The notes under the pieces are model-generated. The model ran no database searches. It saw only the letters and a list, made by a program, of their open reading frames with translations, and had not been told where the DNA came from. A program made the translations under genes and the position numbers. A DNA stretch of 6,047 nucleotides. Source: Nitrospirae bacterium RBG_16_43_11 (GTDB lineage Bacteria; Nitrospirota; 9FT-COMBO-42-15; HDB-SIOI813). The stretch is taken from NCBI GenBank assembly GCA_001805165.1, contig MHEI01000039.1:1-6047 (forward strand), in the 5' to 3' direction. Positions 1 through 6,047 of the stretch are shown piece by piece; the stretch's first letter is position 1; the number at the start of each line of letters is the position of its first letter.

Positions 1-1926
1 CATAGGGATAAAACGAACACTCGGGTCTATGGTCTTCCGATTAAACCCTGCTGTGTCCAGGGCAGGATAAGCATCGTTTTCACAGACCAGGCATATAATC
101 CTGAACTCCTCCTCCGGGACATCGACAGACTTGATCATTGACCCTATAATGTCAACACTGTAGTCTTTGAATGATACTATCCTTTCAGGACATGCACCCA
201 TACAGGTACCGCACCTTCTGCACCTGTTGAGCATATATGTGGGAATACCTTTAGCATCTTCTTCAATGGCACCAAAGGGACATTCCTCTGTACACCGCTT
301 GCAGGCAGTACACCTGAGGAGTTGCGGGTCAGGGAAAGTCAGATCCCACGCCCTTGGATGGACTGCCATACCCTTTGCCACATGGTCAATACATTGTATG
401 GCTTTAAAGGCAGCACCTGCTGCATCTTCCTGAGCCTCGGTCATATTCATCGGTTGTCTGACAGGGCCAGCAGCATAAACCCCGGTTCTCCTTGTTTCAT
501 ACTGGAAACAGATGAAGTTAGAATCTGCAAATCCACATGCCCCTTCAAGGGATGGAAGTTCAGGTCCCTGTCTATAAGCAAGATTTAATAAAAATTCAGG
601 TTTTGGAGTCGATTCCAAATATGCCTTCTTGGCATCATCACCTTTTGTAGCAGCCAGAGTTAGTCCATCAAGATACTCCTGCGGCGCTCGCGTGGTAGGC
701 ACCATTCCCGTTGCAAGGACAACGAGATCAGCCTCGACCTTTATCTTTTCACCTAAAAAGGTTTTCTCCATTTCAACATAAAGATTGCCGTTCCCTGCAT
801 CTGAGACACCTGTAACTTCACCCTTTGTCAGCATAACCCCGGGGTCATTCTGGGCCTCTCTGTAAAATGCTTCAAGCCTTCCGGGAGTTCTGATGTCCTT
901 GTATAGTATCATGGCCAAAGCTTCAGAGTTCTGTCGTACATACTTTGCCTGTTTCAGTGATGTTGCACAACACATGGAAGAACAATACGGAAGATGATCC
1001 GGATCTCTCTGACCGGCACACTGAATAAAGGCTACCTTTGCCACGTCTTTTCCGTCAGATGGCCTTGAAATAACACCTTTTCTTGCAATCTCTTCAAATT
1101 CAATATTCGTCACAACATTTTTAAACTTCCCATATCCAAGATGGCCAAGCTTTGTTGCATCATAAGGCACCCAGCCAGTAGCCATTACTATCGCCCCTAT
1201 CTTAACAGTCTCGGAACTCCCGTTCGTTGATATTGTCACGTCATACAAACCGGGCTGTCCTTCTGTTTTTGCAACCTTTGCCGATTTATATACTTTGACA
1301 TTCGGATGACTTTCAACTTCTTTTATGACCTTATCGATATCTGTATCAACGATTATCGGTTCCTTGAAATCCCTTGTTGGAATCTTTTTGTACAATTTAT
1401 TCGCAAACCCCCCGAGTTGAGGCTCCTTTTCAACAAGGACGACCTGGTATCCTGCCTTAGCTGCTTCAAGGGCTGCTGTCATCCCGGTGATGCCACCACC
1501 AACCACTAATATAGTGCTGCTGAGATTCTCGAGGATTGCGGGTTCCGGCAGATCACCTTTCTGCGCTTTAATAACACTCATGAGGACATAATCTTCTGCT
1601 AAGCTCTGCGTGTCATCTGTCTTCGGCGGTTGCATCCACGCAACAAATTCCCTTATGTTGGCTCTCTCTGTAATACATCCTGAAAAATCAAATTCATCGT
1701 ATTTAACGCGGGGAGAACATGCCGCTATTACGATAGTGTTAATACCGTCCTTTTTAATATCATTTCTTATTAATTGAAGTCCTTCCGGACTGCACATGAT
1801 ATCGTGAGTCTTTATATTTTCTTCCTTGACAGGTCCGGTCTTTGCAGCCTTTGCAAGTTTTTCTATATCAACAGAATCCCCAATCCCACATCCTTTACAG
1901 ATATATACACCGTATTTCTTTTCCAT
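1..1926 (-). CDS. qmoB: QmoB, HdrA-like flavo-iron-sulfur subunit of the quinone-interacting membrane-bound oxidoreductase (3' end cut off by window)
   Basis: Cytoplasmic-side subunit of QmoABC, which links the menaquinone pool to APS reductase. The 642 visible codons, translated by hand, show in order: an HdrA-type N-terminal region of about 130 residues with cysteines 10, 13, 45, 70 and 84; an FAD-binding Rossmann motif GGGITG at 143-148; a second nucleotide-binding half ending with a GVYAAG motif near 482; a CX11CX3CC cysteine set (303, 315, 319, 320) as in HdrA proteins; two ferredoxin-type 4Fe-4S motifs (539/542/545/549 and 569/572/575/579); and from about 608 the start of an MvhD/FrhD-like domain (C612, C615). 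That domain order is diagnostic of QmoB and separates it from QmoA and plain HdrA. Family members are usually near 750 residues, so roughly 100 are missing beyond the edge. The ATG at 1926 has an AGGAGG site 5 bases upstream and lies 2 bases after the qmoA stop, so the two are co-transcribed. No frameshift was seen. Confidence 0.95.
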   Translation of the reverse strand, partial: MEKKYGVYICKGCGIGDSVDIEKLAKAAKTGPVKEENIKTHDIMCSPEGLQLIRNDIKKDGINTIVIAACSPRVKYDEFDFSGCITERANIREFVAWMQPPKTDDTQSLAEDYVLMSVIKAQKGDLPEPAILENLSSTILVVGGGITGMTAALEAAKAGYQVVLVEKEPQLGGFANKLYKKIPTRDFKEPIIVDTDIDKVIKEVESHPNVKVYKSAKVAKTEGQPGLYDVTISTNGSSETVKIGAIVMATGWVPYDATKLGHLGYGKFKNVVTNIEFEEIARKGVISRPSDGKDVAKVAFIQCAGQRDPDHLPYCSSMCCATSLKQAKYVRQNSEALAMILYKDIRTPGRLEAFYREAQNDPGVMLTKGEVTGVSDAGNGNLYVEMEKTFLGEKIKVEADLVVLATGMVPTTRAPQEYLDGLTLAATKGDDAKKAYLESTPKPEFLLNLAYRQGPELPSLEGACGFADSNFICFQYETRRTGVYAAGPVRQPMNMTEAQEDAAGAAFKAIQCIDHVAKGMAVHPRAWDLTFPDPQLLRCTACKRCTEECPFGAIEEDAKGIPTYMLNRCRRCGTCMGACPERIVSFKDYSVDIIGSMIKSVDVPEEEFRIICLVCENDAYPALDTAGFNRKTIDPSVRFIPM

Positions 1927-1928
1927 CC

Positions 1929-3188
1929 CTACCTCCTACTCACACTCTGGATGCTCTTAATGGCAGCTCCAGTTGCATCCTGAACTGACCTTGCAACATC
2001 AACAGGGCTTTTCATTGTTCCCACTGCATATATTCCCTTCTTCAGGGCAGCATCATCTACCAGCCCATCAGGTGTATACAGAATATCCATTCCGATTTTT
2101 GACATCTTTGTAGATACCTCCATCCCCGTTGCGAGCACAACCATGTCGAATTTGGCTTTGATTTTACTTCCAGCATAGATATCTTCCACTTCAACAATGA
2201 CATCATTCGTTCCTGGTTCTTCAGTAAGCCCTGCAACCTTTCCCTTTGTAAAGATTACGTTGGGATCGTCCTTTATTTTCCAGTAAAATCTTTGCTCATA
2301 CAGCCCGGGGGTTCTGATATCTATATAGTATATTTGCATTTTTGCATCAGGATACTGCTCTTTTATATACATGGCATGTTTCAATGTGGCTAAGCAACAG
2401 ATATACGAACAATAGGGCAGATGGTTTTCATCCCTCGATCCGGCACACTGGACAAAGGCAATGTTTTTTATTTCTTTCCCGTCTGAAGGTCTGACAATCT
2501 TCCCTTTCGTTGGTCCGTCAGTTGATGCAAGCCTTTCCATCATCATATTGGTGATGACATTTTTTATCTTACCGGAACCCAGAATGTCCAACTTTCCCAT
2601 ATCATAAGGATTCCAGCCTGCTGCCAAAACTACTGCTCCCACCTTCAGGTTTATTTTCTCAGGTTTCATATCGAGGTCAACCGCATTATACTTGCATGCA
2701 TCAAAGCATGCTCTCATGCAGTCCTTCGAACAGTGCCCACTATCAATAACATACTGAAAGGGGAATGCTTGTGCAAAGGGCAGATACGCAGCCTTTGTCT
2801 TATCCATACCGAAGTTAAACTCATTGTCTCTGTAAGACGGACACGCCTGAGCACAGGCATCACAGCCGACACACTTATCATTTACATACCTTGGATTCAA
2901 CTTCACTGTTACATCAAAATTGCCTTCTTCACCCTTAATATTCTCGACCTCTGCAAGGGTATAAAACGTAATTCTGGGATTGTTTTTTATTCTCTTAAAC
3001 TGTATCTCGAGGCCACAGTTCGGGGGGCAGAGTTTCCAGAAGTATTTGTTAATCTGTGCCACTCTCCCACCAAGATAGGGATTCTTTTCAACAAGAACTG
3101 TCTCAATCCCTGCCTCTGCAATCTCGATTGCGGCAGTAAGTCCGCTCATACCTCCACCGACAACAAGAACCTTCTTATTCTCCGCCAT
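1929..3188 (-). CDS. qmoA: QmoA, HdrA-like flavo-iron-sulfur subunit of the quinone-interacting membrane-bound oxidoreductase
   Basis: Soluble FAD and Fe-S subunit of QmoABC that, with QmoB, is thought to pass electrons between the QmoC membrane module and AprAB. The 419-residue protein begins with a Rossmann FAD motif GGGMSG at 11-16 and the HdrA-family EKNPYLGGR stretch at 35-42. A CPPNC pair sits at 54-59. A canonical CX2CX2CX3C 4Fe-4S motif (106, 109, 112, 116) is followed by a second, oddly regular CX3CX3CX3C set (153, 157, 161, 165). The CX11CX3CC set at 248, 260, 264, 265 matches the one in QmoB, showing that the two are paralogues. A C-terminal GIYAVGTMKSP motif near 385 closes the flavin domain. 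The length is close to the roughly 410 residues usual for QmoA, and it lacks the N-terminal and MvhD-like extensions of QmoB. The ATG at 3188 has AGGAGG 6 bases upstream. No signal peptide or membrane segment is seen. Confidence 0.95.
   Translation of the reverse strand: MAENKKVLVVGGGMSGLTAAIEIAEAGIETVLVEKNPYLGGRVAQINKYFWKLCPPNCGLEIQFKRIKNNPRITFYTLAEVENIKGEEGNFDVTVKLNPRYVNDKCVGCDACAQACPSYRDNEFNFGMDKTKAAYLPFAQAFPFQYVIDSGHCSKDCMRACFDACKYNAVDLDMKPEKINLKVGAVVLAAGWNPYDMGKLDILGSGKIKNVITNMMMERLASTDGPTKGKIVRPSDGKEIKNIAFVQCAGSRDENHLPYCSYICCLATLKHAMYIKEQYPDAKMQIYYIDIRTPGLYEQRFYWKIKDDPNVIFTKGKVAGLTEEPGTNDVIVEVEDIYAGSKIKAKFDMVVLATGMEVSTKMSKIGMDILYTPDGLVDDAALKKGIYAVGTMKSPVDVARSVQDATGAAIKSIQSVSRR
1932..1937 (-). 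promoter_or_regulatory. qmoB ribosome binding site inside the qmoA 3' end
   Basis: AGGAGG on the minus strand, 5 bases before the qmoB ATG. It lies within the last codons of qmoA, whose TAG stop occupies 1929-1931. This arrangement fixes the qmoB start and suggests that translation of the two subunits is coupled, fitting their need for equal amounts in one complex. Confidence 0.85.
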
Positions 3189-3216
3189 GGTTACCCTCCT
3201 TAAAGCAGTACGTCAC

Positions 3217-3251
3217 AAAGAGGTAGTTATAATTTCTATAACTATCTCTTT
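3217..3251 (-). promoter_or_regulatory. Leader hairpin / inverted repeat upstream of qmoA
   Basis: Two 15-base arms flank a 5-base loop (GAAAT on the minus strand) and pair at 14 of 15 positions. The inner arms TAGTTATA and TATAACTA are perfect. In the predicted qmo transcript it starts about 20 bases after the likely start point and ends 28 bases before the ATG, leaving the ribosome binding site free. It could stabilise the mRNA 5' end or be a protein-binding operator. On the plus strand it is followed by five T residues, so it might also stop antisense transcription. The structure is seen directly; the role is inferred. Confidence 0.6.
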
Positions 3252-3276
3252 TTAACTTACTGATTGAACGGGGAGT

Positions 3277-3285
3277 ATTATAGCA
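3277..3285 (-). promoter_or_regulatory. Extended -10 promoter for qmoAB(C)
   Basis: The minus strand reads TGC followed by a perfect TATAAT (3282-3277), a textbook extended -10 element. A TTGACA lies at 3295-3290, but only 7 bases separate it from the -10, too close for a normal -35 pairing; at the 17-base distance there is no good -35 box. The start point would fall near 3270, giving a leader of about 80 bases before qmoA. Its position directly after the aprA terminator supports a separate qmo transcript. Confidence 0.6.
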
Positions 3286-3290
3286 CACAT

Positions 3291-3313
3291 GTCAAGAAAA
3301 TTCTTTTCAAGAC
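3291..3313. promoter_or_regulatory. 23-bp imperfect palindrome, candidate operator of the qmo promoter
   Basis: On the minus strand the site reads GTCTTGAAAA, then GAA, then TTTTCTTGAC. Eight of the ten arm positions pair. The same stretch also holds a direct repeat of TCTTGA with a 15-base period. Its centre is about 32 bases upstream of the predicted start point, over the -35 position. This suits a dimeric regulator that blocks or replaces -35 contacts. I do not recognise it as a Rex, HcpR or Fnr box. Function is inferred. Confidence 0.4.
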
Positions 3314-3316
3314 CCT

Positions 3317-3349
3317 AAAAAGAAAAGGGAGGGCTAAGCCCTCCCTTTT
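3317..3349 (-). terminator. Rho-independent terminator after aprBA
   Basis: Beginning about 10 bases after the aprA stop, an 8-bp perfect G+C-rich stem (GGGAGGGC with GCCCTCCC) encloses a TTA loop. Four more A-T pairs extend the base of the stem, and it is followed on the minus strand by TTTTCTTTTT. The plus strand also has a run of six T residues after the stem, so it could work in both directions. It should end most aprBA transcripts before qmoA. Confidence 0.9.
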
Positions 3350-3359
3350 TTCACATAAT

Positions 3360-5363
3360 CTACGGGTAAATCTGGACATAGGGAACTTTCTTGAATTCCC
3401 AGGTGTTGGTCGCAGCGTTGTACTTGGAGTTTGTGAAGCATTTCCAGTTGGCGTCATCGATCTTGTTGAAGTCACCTCTGTAGTAATAGCCAGGATACCT
3501 GGATTCTTCTCTAAAGAGGATGTGTCGTGCATGTGCCTCAACAGACAGAATCCTGTGATAATTCTCATTGCATCTCAGAAGTTCATGGAGGTTGGCTGCT
3601 GCCATTTTGCCAGCATCCTCTTTGAGCAATTCGAGCTTCTTGAGACCCTCATCGAGCATGGTCTTTGATGTCATATACCAGGTACTGCAACCGCCGAAGT
3701 ATTCGTCGGAGATTTTCATAAGCCTCGCCTGGAGTGCTTTTCCACCGATGTAATTAGGGTTAATTGCGGGATCGGTTGTATAGGTTTTATATTTCTCATA
3801 GATCTCGAAGGGAAGATAGATCTCAGCTGCGACTTCATCAGCAGACTGTTTCGGTGTTGGCGTGTAAGCCGCGTTGTCGAGGATGTATGCTATTGCAGCC
3901 TTTGCTGCCTGCCTTCCTTCTGCATGAGAACCAGATGAGAATTTATGGCCTGATGCGCCGACAACGTCACCTGCCATGAAAAGGCCTGGGACTGTAGACA
4001 TCCTGTTGTAACCCCATGACCATTCAGCCGGTGCACCGGCTATATCGCCAGGGCCGCTTACCCAGAAGCCCGCGCAGCCGGCGTGTGAACCTAAGAGATA
4101 CGGCTCTGTCGGCATAATCTCGGAAGGGACCTTATCGGGCTCAGTATTAGTCGCTGCCCAGAGGGATGCCTGTCCGATGGCCATGTCGAGGAAGTCTTCC
4201 CATGCCTCTGCTTCAAGGTGCTTGACCTGCTTGGCACCTTCTTTTTCACCGAGCTTCTCTTTCATGGTCTTGGAGATTATTTCCAGCGCTGCAGGGGTCT
4301 GCATAAGGATCGGTCCTCTCCCATCTTTCATAGCCCTCATCATCAGGTGGTTTCTGATGGCAGTACCAAGACCCTTTGCATAGTCTCCATATCTGGCAAC
4401 TGCATCATCAAAATACTCCTTATCAGCACAGTAGTCATTACCATAGCTATCTGTTGCTTTCGCTTTGAAGAAGAGAAACCATGCACCGACAGGTCCATAA
4501 CCGTCTTTGAACCTTGCAGGCACGAACCTGTTCTCCATCAGGGTCAGCTCAGCACCGGCCAGAAGCCCAAAGGCATAACCTGAACCAGCGCTCATAACAG
4601 GATACCATGTCCTGCCCATACCTTCACCAACTGACCTCGGCCTGAAGACATTAACTGCTCCGGCAGTAGCGTTGAGTATGGCCTTTGCCTTGAAGACATA
4701 TATCTTGTTTTCCCTTACGCTGAAGCCTGCTGCTCCTGCTACGTTTTTCCCGTTTGCATCCATAAGAGGTTTTGTGATCAATACCCTTTCGTAATGGTTC
4801 TGTGCCATACCGGTTGCAGTTCTATTGGTCTCGAGGGCCTTCTTTGCTGCCTCTGAAACGATCACCTTATAAGACTCACCATTGATCATGATCTGCCATT
4901 TACCGGTTCTTACCGGTGGGCCGCCGTCCTTAAGAGCTTTTTTCCCGGCTGCTCTCGCCTGATGACCGTCCATTGAGAAACCGTCATCGCCTTTTTTCCA
5001 GATGGGGAGTCCCCACTCCTCGAAAAGATGGACAGAATCGTCAACGTGTCTGCCGAGGTCAAATACGAGGTCTTCCCTGATGATGCCCATCAGGTCATTC
5101 CTGACGTATTTAACGTAATCAACAATCTTATTCTCACCGACATAGGTGTTGATAGCTGAGAGACCCATTGCAACCGCGCCGCTTCTGTCGGTTGCAGCCT
5201 TATCAACCAGGACGACCTTCAGTTTTTTCGGGTTTGCCCAGGCGCATCCTTCAACTGCAGCGCCACAGCCTGCCATACCACCACCCATGATCAGAAGATC
5301 GCACTCTACCTCAGTCACTTCAGGTTTTTGACAATAGGAAAATGTACAGGTTTCTTTTTCCAT
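3360..5363 (-). CDS. aprA: Adenylylsulfate (APS) reductase alpha subunit, FAD-containing catalytic subunit
   Basis: Cytoplasmic enzyme that reduces APS to sulfite and AMP (EC 1.8.99.2), or runs the reverse reaction in sulfur oxidisers. The 667 residues match the family's usual 640-670 and the fumarate reductase fold. Visible landmarks are: FAD motif GGGMAGCG at 27-34; DRSGAVAMGLSAINTY at 59-74; LGRHVDDSVHLFEEWGLP at 103-120; a MENRFVPARFKDGYGPVGAW block from 276, holding the likely substrate-contacting arginine R279; EPYLLGSH at 420-427, whose histidine probably corresponds to the active-site His398 of the Archaeoglobus enzyme; and the flavin-closing HKFSSGSHAEGR at 473-484. The C-terminal LHELLRCNENYHR and FREESRYPGYYYRGDF stretches are typical of AprA. 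The ATG at 5363 has AGGAGG 9 bases upstream and lies 20 bases after the aprB stop, so AprA and AprB are made together as the heterodimer. A terminator follows directly. No truncation or frameshift was seen. Confidence 0.98.
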   Translation of the reverse strand: MEKETCTFSYCQKPEVTEVECDLLIMGGGMAGCGAAVEGCAWANPKKLKVVLVDKAATDRSGAVAMGLSAINTYVGENKIVDYVKYVRNDLMGIIREDLVFDLGRHVDDSVHLFEEWGLPIWKKGDDGFSMDGHQARAAGKKALKDGGPPVRTGKWQIMINGESYKVIVSEAAKKALETNRTATGMAQNHYERVLITKPLMDANGKNVAGAAGFSVRENKIYVFKAKAILNATAGAVNVFRPRSVGEGMGRTWYPVMSAGSGYAFGLLAGAELTLMENRFVPARFKDGYGPVGAWFLFFKAKATDSYGNDYCADKEYFDDAVARYGDYAKGLGTAIRNHLMMRAMKDGRGPILMQTPAALEIISKTMKEKLGEKEGAKQVKHLEAEAWEDFLDMAIGQASLWAATNTEPDKVPSEIMPTEPYLLGSHAGCAGFWVSGPGDIAGAPAEWSWGYNRMSTVPGLFMAGDVVGASGHKFSSGSHAEGRQAAKAAIAYILDNAAYTPTPKQSADEVAAEIYLPFEIYEKYKTYTTDPAINPNYIGGKALQARLMKISDEYFGGCSTWYMTSKTMLDEGLKKLELLKEDAGKMAAANLHELLRCNENYHRILSVEAHARHILFREESRYPGYYYRGDFNKIDDANWKCFTNSKYNAATNTWEFKKVPYVQIYP

Positions 5364-5383
5364 ATATAATCACCTCCTTTTAT

Positions 5384-5803
5384 TTATTCTTTTCTTGCCG
5401 GGACATTAAAGAAACCGGATCCCTTAATCGTTGCATAATCCGGTGCTGGTTTTCCGGCATACGGATCAACAGAACCCTCTACAGTGGTTCTGATGGGGAA
5501 TTTGAACCTCTTGGTTAATCCACTTCTGAACTTGATTGTCCACATGATGTCCTCTGTTCCTCTCAGTGGGATCGTGCTTGATCCAAGGGGAACAAAGTCA
5601 GAGTAACCCCTCACCTCGATTGCCTGCTGAGGGCAGATCTTTACGCAGTTAAAGCACTCCCAGCACTGCTCAGGCTCCTGATTGAATGCTTTCATCTTTT
5701 CCCTGTCGAGTGCCATTAAATCATGGGGGCAGATATACTGACATGCAGTCTTATCCTGAGCTTTACAACCATCACATTTTTCAGTAATTACAAAACTTGG
5801 CAT
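5384..5803 (-). CDS. aprB: Adenylylsulfate (APS) reductase beta subunit, two-cluster ferredoxin-like protein
   Basis: Electron-transfer partner of AprA, carrying electrons through two 4Fe-4S clusters to the AprA flavin. The N-terminal half holds both cysteine sets: 10, 13, 21, 25 (with the long CX2CX7CX3C spacing typical of AprB) and 47, 50, 53, 57 (CX2CX2CX3C). W48 in the CWEC motif matches the tryptophan placed between cluster and flavin in the Archaeoglobus fulgidus structure. The middle part (RGYSDF, PLG, MRGT-like RGTEDIMWTIKFRSG) is characteristic of the family, followed by the tail that wraps around AprA. At 139 residues it is somewhat shorter than the 150-167 usual for the family, the shortening being at the C-terminus. 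The ATG at 5803 has AGGAGG 7 bases upstream. It is first in the aprBA pair. Electrons are expected to arrive from QmoABC, encoded next along the strand. Confidence 0.97.
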   Translation of the reverse strand: MPSFVITEKCDGCKAQDKTACQYICPHDLMALDREKMKAFNQEPEQCWECFNCVKICPQQAIEVRGYSDFVPLGSSTIPLRGTEDIMWTIKFRSGLTKRFKFPIRTTVEGSVDPYAGKPAPDYATIKGSGFFNVPARKE

Positions 5804-5869
5804 TTTAACACCTCCTTTTTATTTGATAGTTTAGAACGAACGTGTAATAACCGAAACGATATAATCTTT

Positions 5870-5880
5870 CCACCTCCTTT
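5870..5880 (-). promoter_or_regulatory. Orphan Shine-Dalgarno sequence upstream of aprB
   Basis: AAAGGAGGTGG on the minus strand begins 6 bases after the stop of the upstream gene. It nearly duplicates the true aprB site (AAGGAGGTG at 5817-5809), yet no ATG, GTG or TTG follows at usable distance; the only candidate is an ATT. It may be a relic of a lost small gene, a standby site for ribosomes heading for aprB, or chance. The site is plain in the sequence; the role is unknown. Confidence 0.5.
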
Positions 5881-5886
5881 CGTTGT

Positions 5887-6047
5887 TTATTTCTCCGCAA
5901 CTTTAATAAACTCATCCATGACATTCAATGACTTGTTTTTCACAACAAGATCAAATATCTGATCTTTTGTTTTTCTGGGTAAATTCTCAATGCTTCTTGT
6001 TGTAGCAGCATCATATTTGGCCATTGTGAATAATTTCAGGATTTTAT
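5887..6047 (-). CDS. C-terminal part of an unidentified protein upstream of aprB (5' end outside the window)
   Basis: An open frame runs from the right edge to a TAA at 5887-5889, giving 52 residues. An internal ATG at 6024 has no ribosome binding site, and the frame stays open to the edge, so the true start is probably outside. The visible part is lysine-rich and looks helical (MAKYDAATTRSIENLPRKTK followed by DQIFDLVVKNKSL and ending DEFIKVAEK). There are no cysteines, metal motifs or membrane segments in this part. ATP sulfurylase is often found next to aprBA, but this tail does not resemble a Sat C-terminus that I recognise. It is on the same strand as aprB, 83 bases away, with no terminator seen between, so it may share its transcript. 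I do not assign a function. Confidence 0.65.
   Translation of the reverse strand, partial: KILKLFTMAKYDAATTRSIENLPRKTKDQIFDLVVKNKSLNVMDEFIKVAEK

Noticed and set aside
2733..3203. Open frame of 156 codons on the plus strand
   Set aside because: It lies entirely antisense to qmoA, has no recognisable domain or ribosome binding site, and is explained by the codon pattern of the real gene.
3201..3222. TTGTGAC on the minus strand as a Rex or HcpR box
   Set aside because: Only one half-site is present; the partner half is missing at the required spacing.
3277..3295. TTGACA and TATAAT as an ordinary -35/-10 pair
   Set aside because: Only 7 bases separate them instead of about 17. I therefore call an extended -10 promoter instead.
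3278..3568. Minus-strand frame of 96 codons overlapping the end of aprA
   Set aside because: It is in another frame of the aprA coding sequence and runs through the terminator and the qmo promoter, so it is not a credible gene.
3264..3668. Plus-strand frame of 134 codons
   Set aside because: It is antisense to the aprA 3' end, crosses the terminator, and its peptide shows no family features.
5804..5886. Possible promoter for aprB in the gap
   Set aside because: The best -10-like hexamer (TAAACT) matches only four of six bases and has no fitting -35 box, so I do not annotate it.
1..6047. CRISPR arrays, insertion sequences, tRNA or rRNA genes
   Set aside because: No arrays of repeats, transposase reading frames, terminal inverted repeats of mobile elements or RNA-gene signatures were seen.

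Overview
All four recognisable genes lie on the minus strand and encode the core of dissimilatory (respiratory) sulfur metabolism. In transcription order, from high to low coordinate, they are: the 3' end of an unrecognised gene, aprB, aprA, then after a terminator and a promoter qmoA, and finally qmoB, which runs off the left edge. The gene set and its directness of match point to an anaerobic sulfate-reducing bacterium with a moderately AT-leaning genome. Plausible homes are a Nitrospirota (Thermodesulfovibrionia-like) or Desulfobacterota lineage. The sequence alone does not settle the phylum, nor strictly exclude a Qmo-bearing sulfur oxidiser that runs the pathway in reverse.

Region by region. 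5887-6047 is the last 52 codons of an unidentified protein. 5804-5886 is an 83-base gap with an orphan Shine-Dalgarno sequence and the real aprB ribosome binding site; no convincing promoter or terminator was seen, so aprBA may be read from further upstream. aprB (5384-5803) and aprA (3360-5363) are 20 bases apart, each with a strong AGGAGG site. A Rho-independent terminator follows aprA by about 10 bases. The 3189-3316 stretch then holds what looks like a dedicated qmo control region: a 23-bp imperfect palindrome, an extended -10 promoter and a 35-base leader hairpin. qmoA (1929-3188) and the qmoB start (1926) are 2 bases apart and surely co-transcribed. No intergenic stretch exceeds 300 bases.

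How the parts work together. AprAB reduces adenosine-5'-phosphosulfate (APS, made by ATP sulfurylase) to sulfite and AMP in the cytoplasm. QmoABC is the membrane-linked quinol:acceptor oxidoreductase believed to feed electrons from menaquinol to AprB. QmoA and QmoB are paralogous HdrA-like flavo-iron-sulfur proteins; the membrane subunit QmoC is expected just beyond the left edge. ATP sulfurylase (sat), often a neighbour, is not visible.

I found no new system. The pathway is well known; the parts worth a second look are the qmo control region, the orphan ribosome binding site, the unidentified upstream gene and an unusual cysteine spacing in QmoA.
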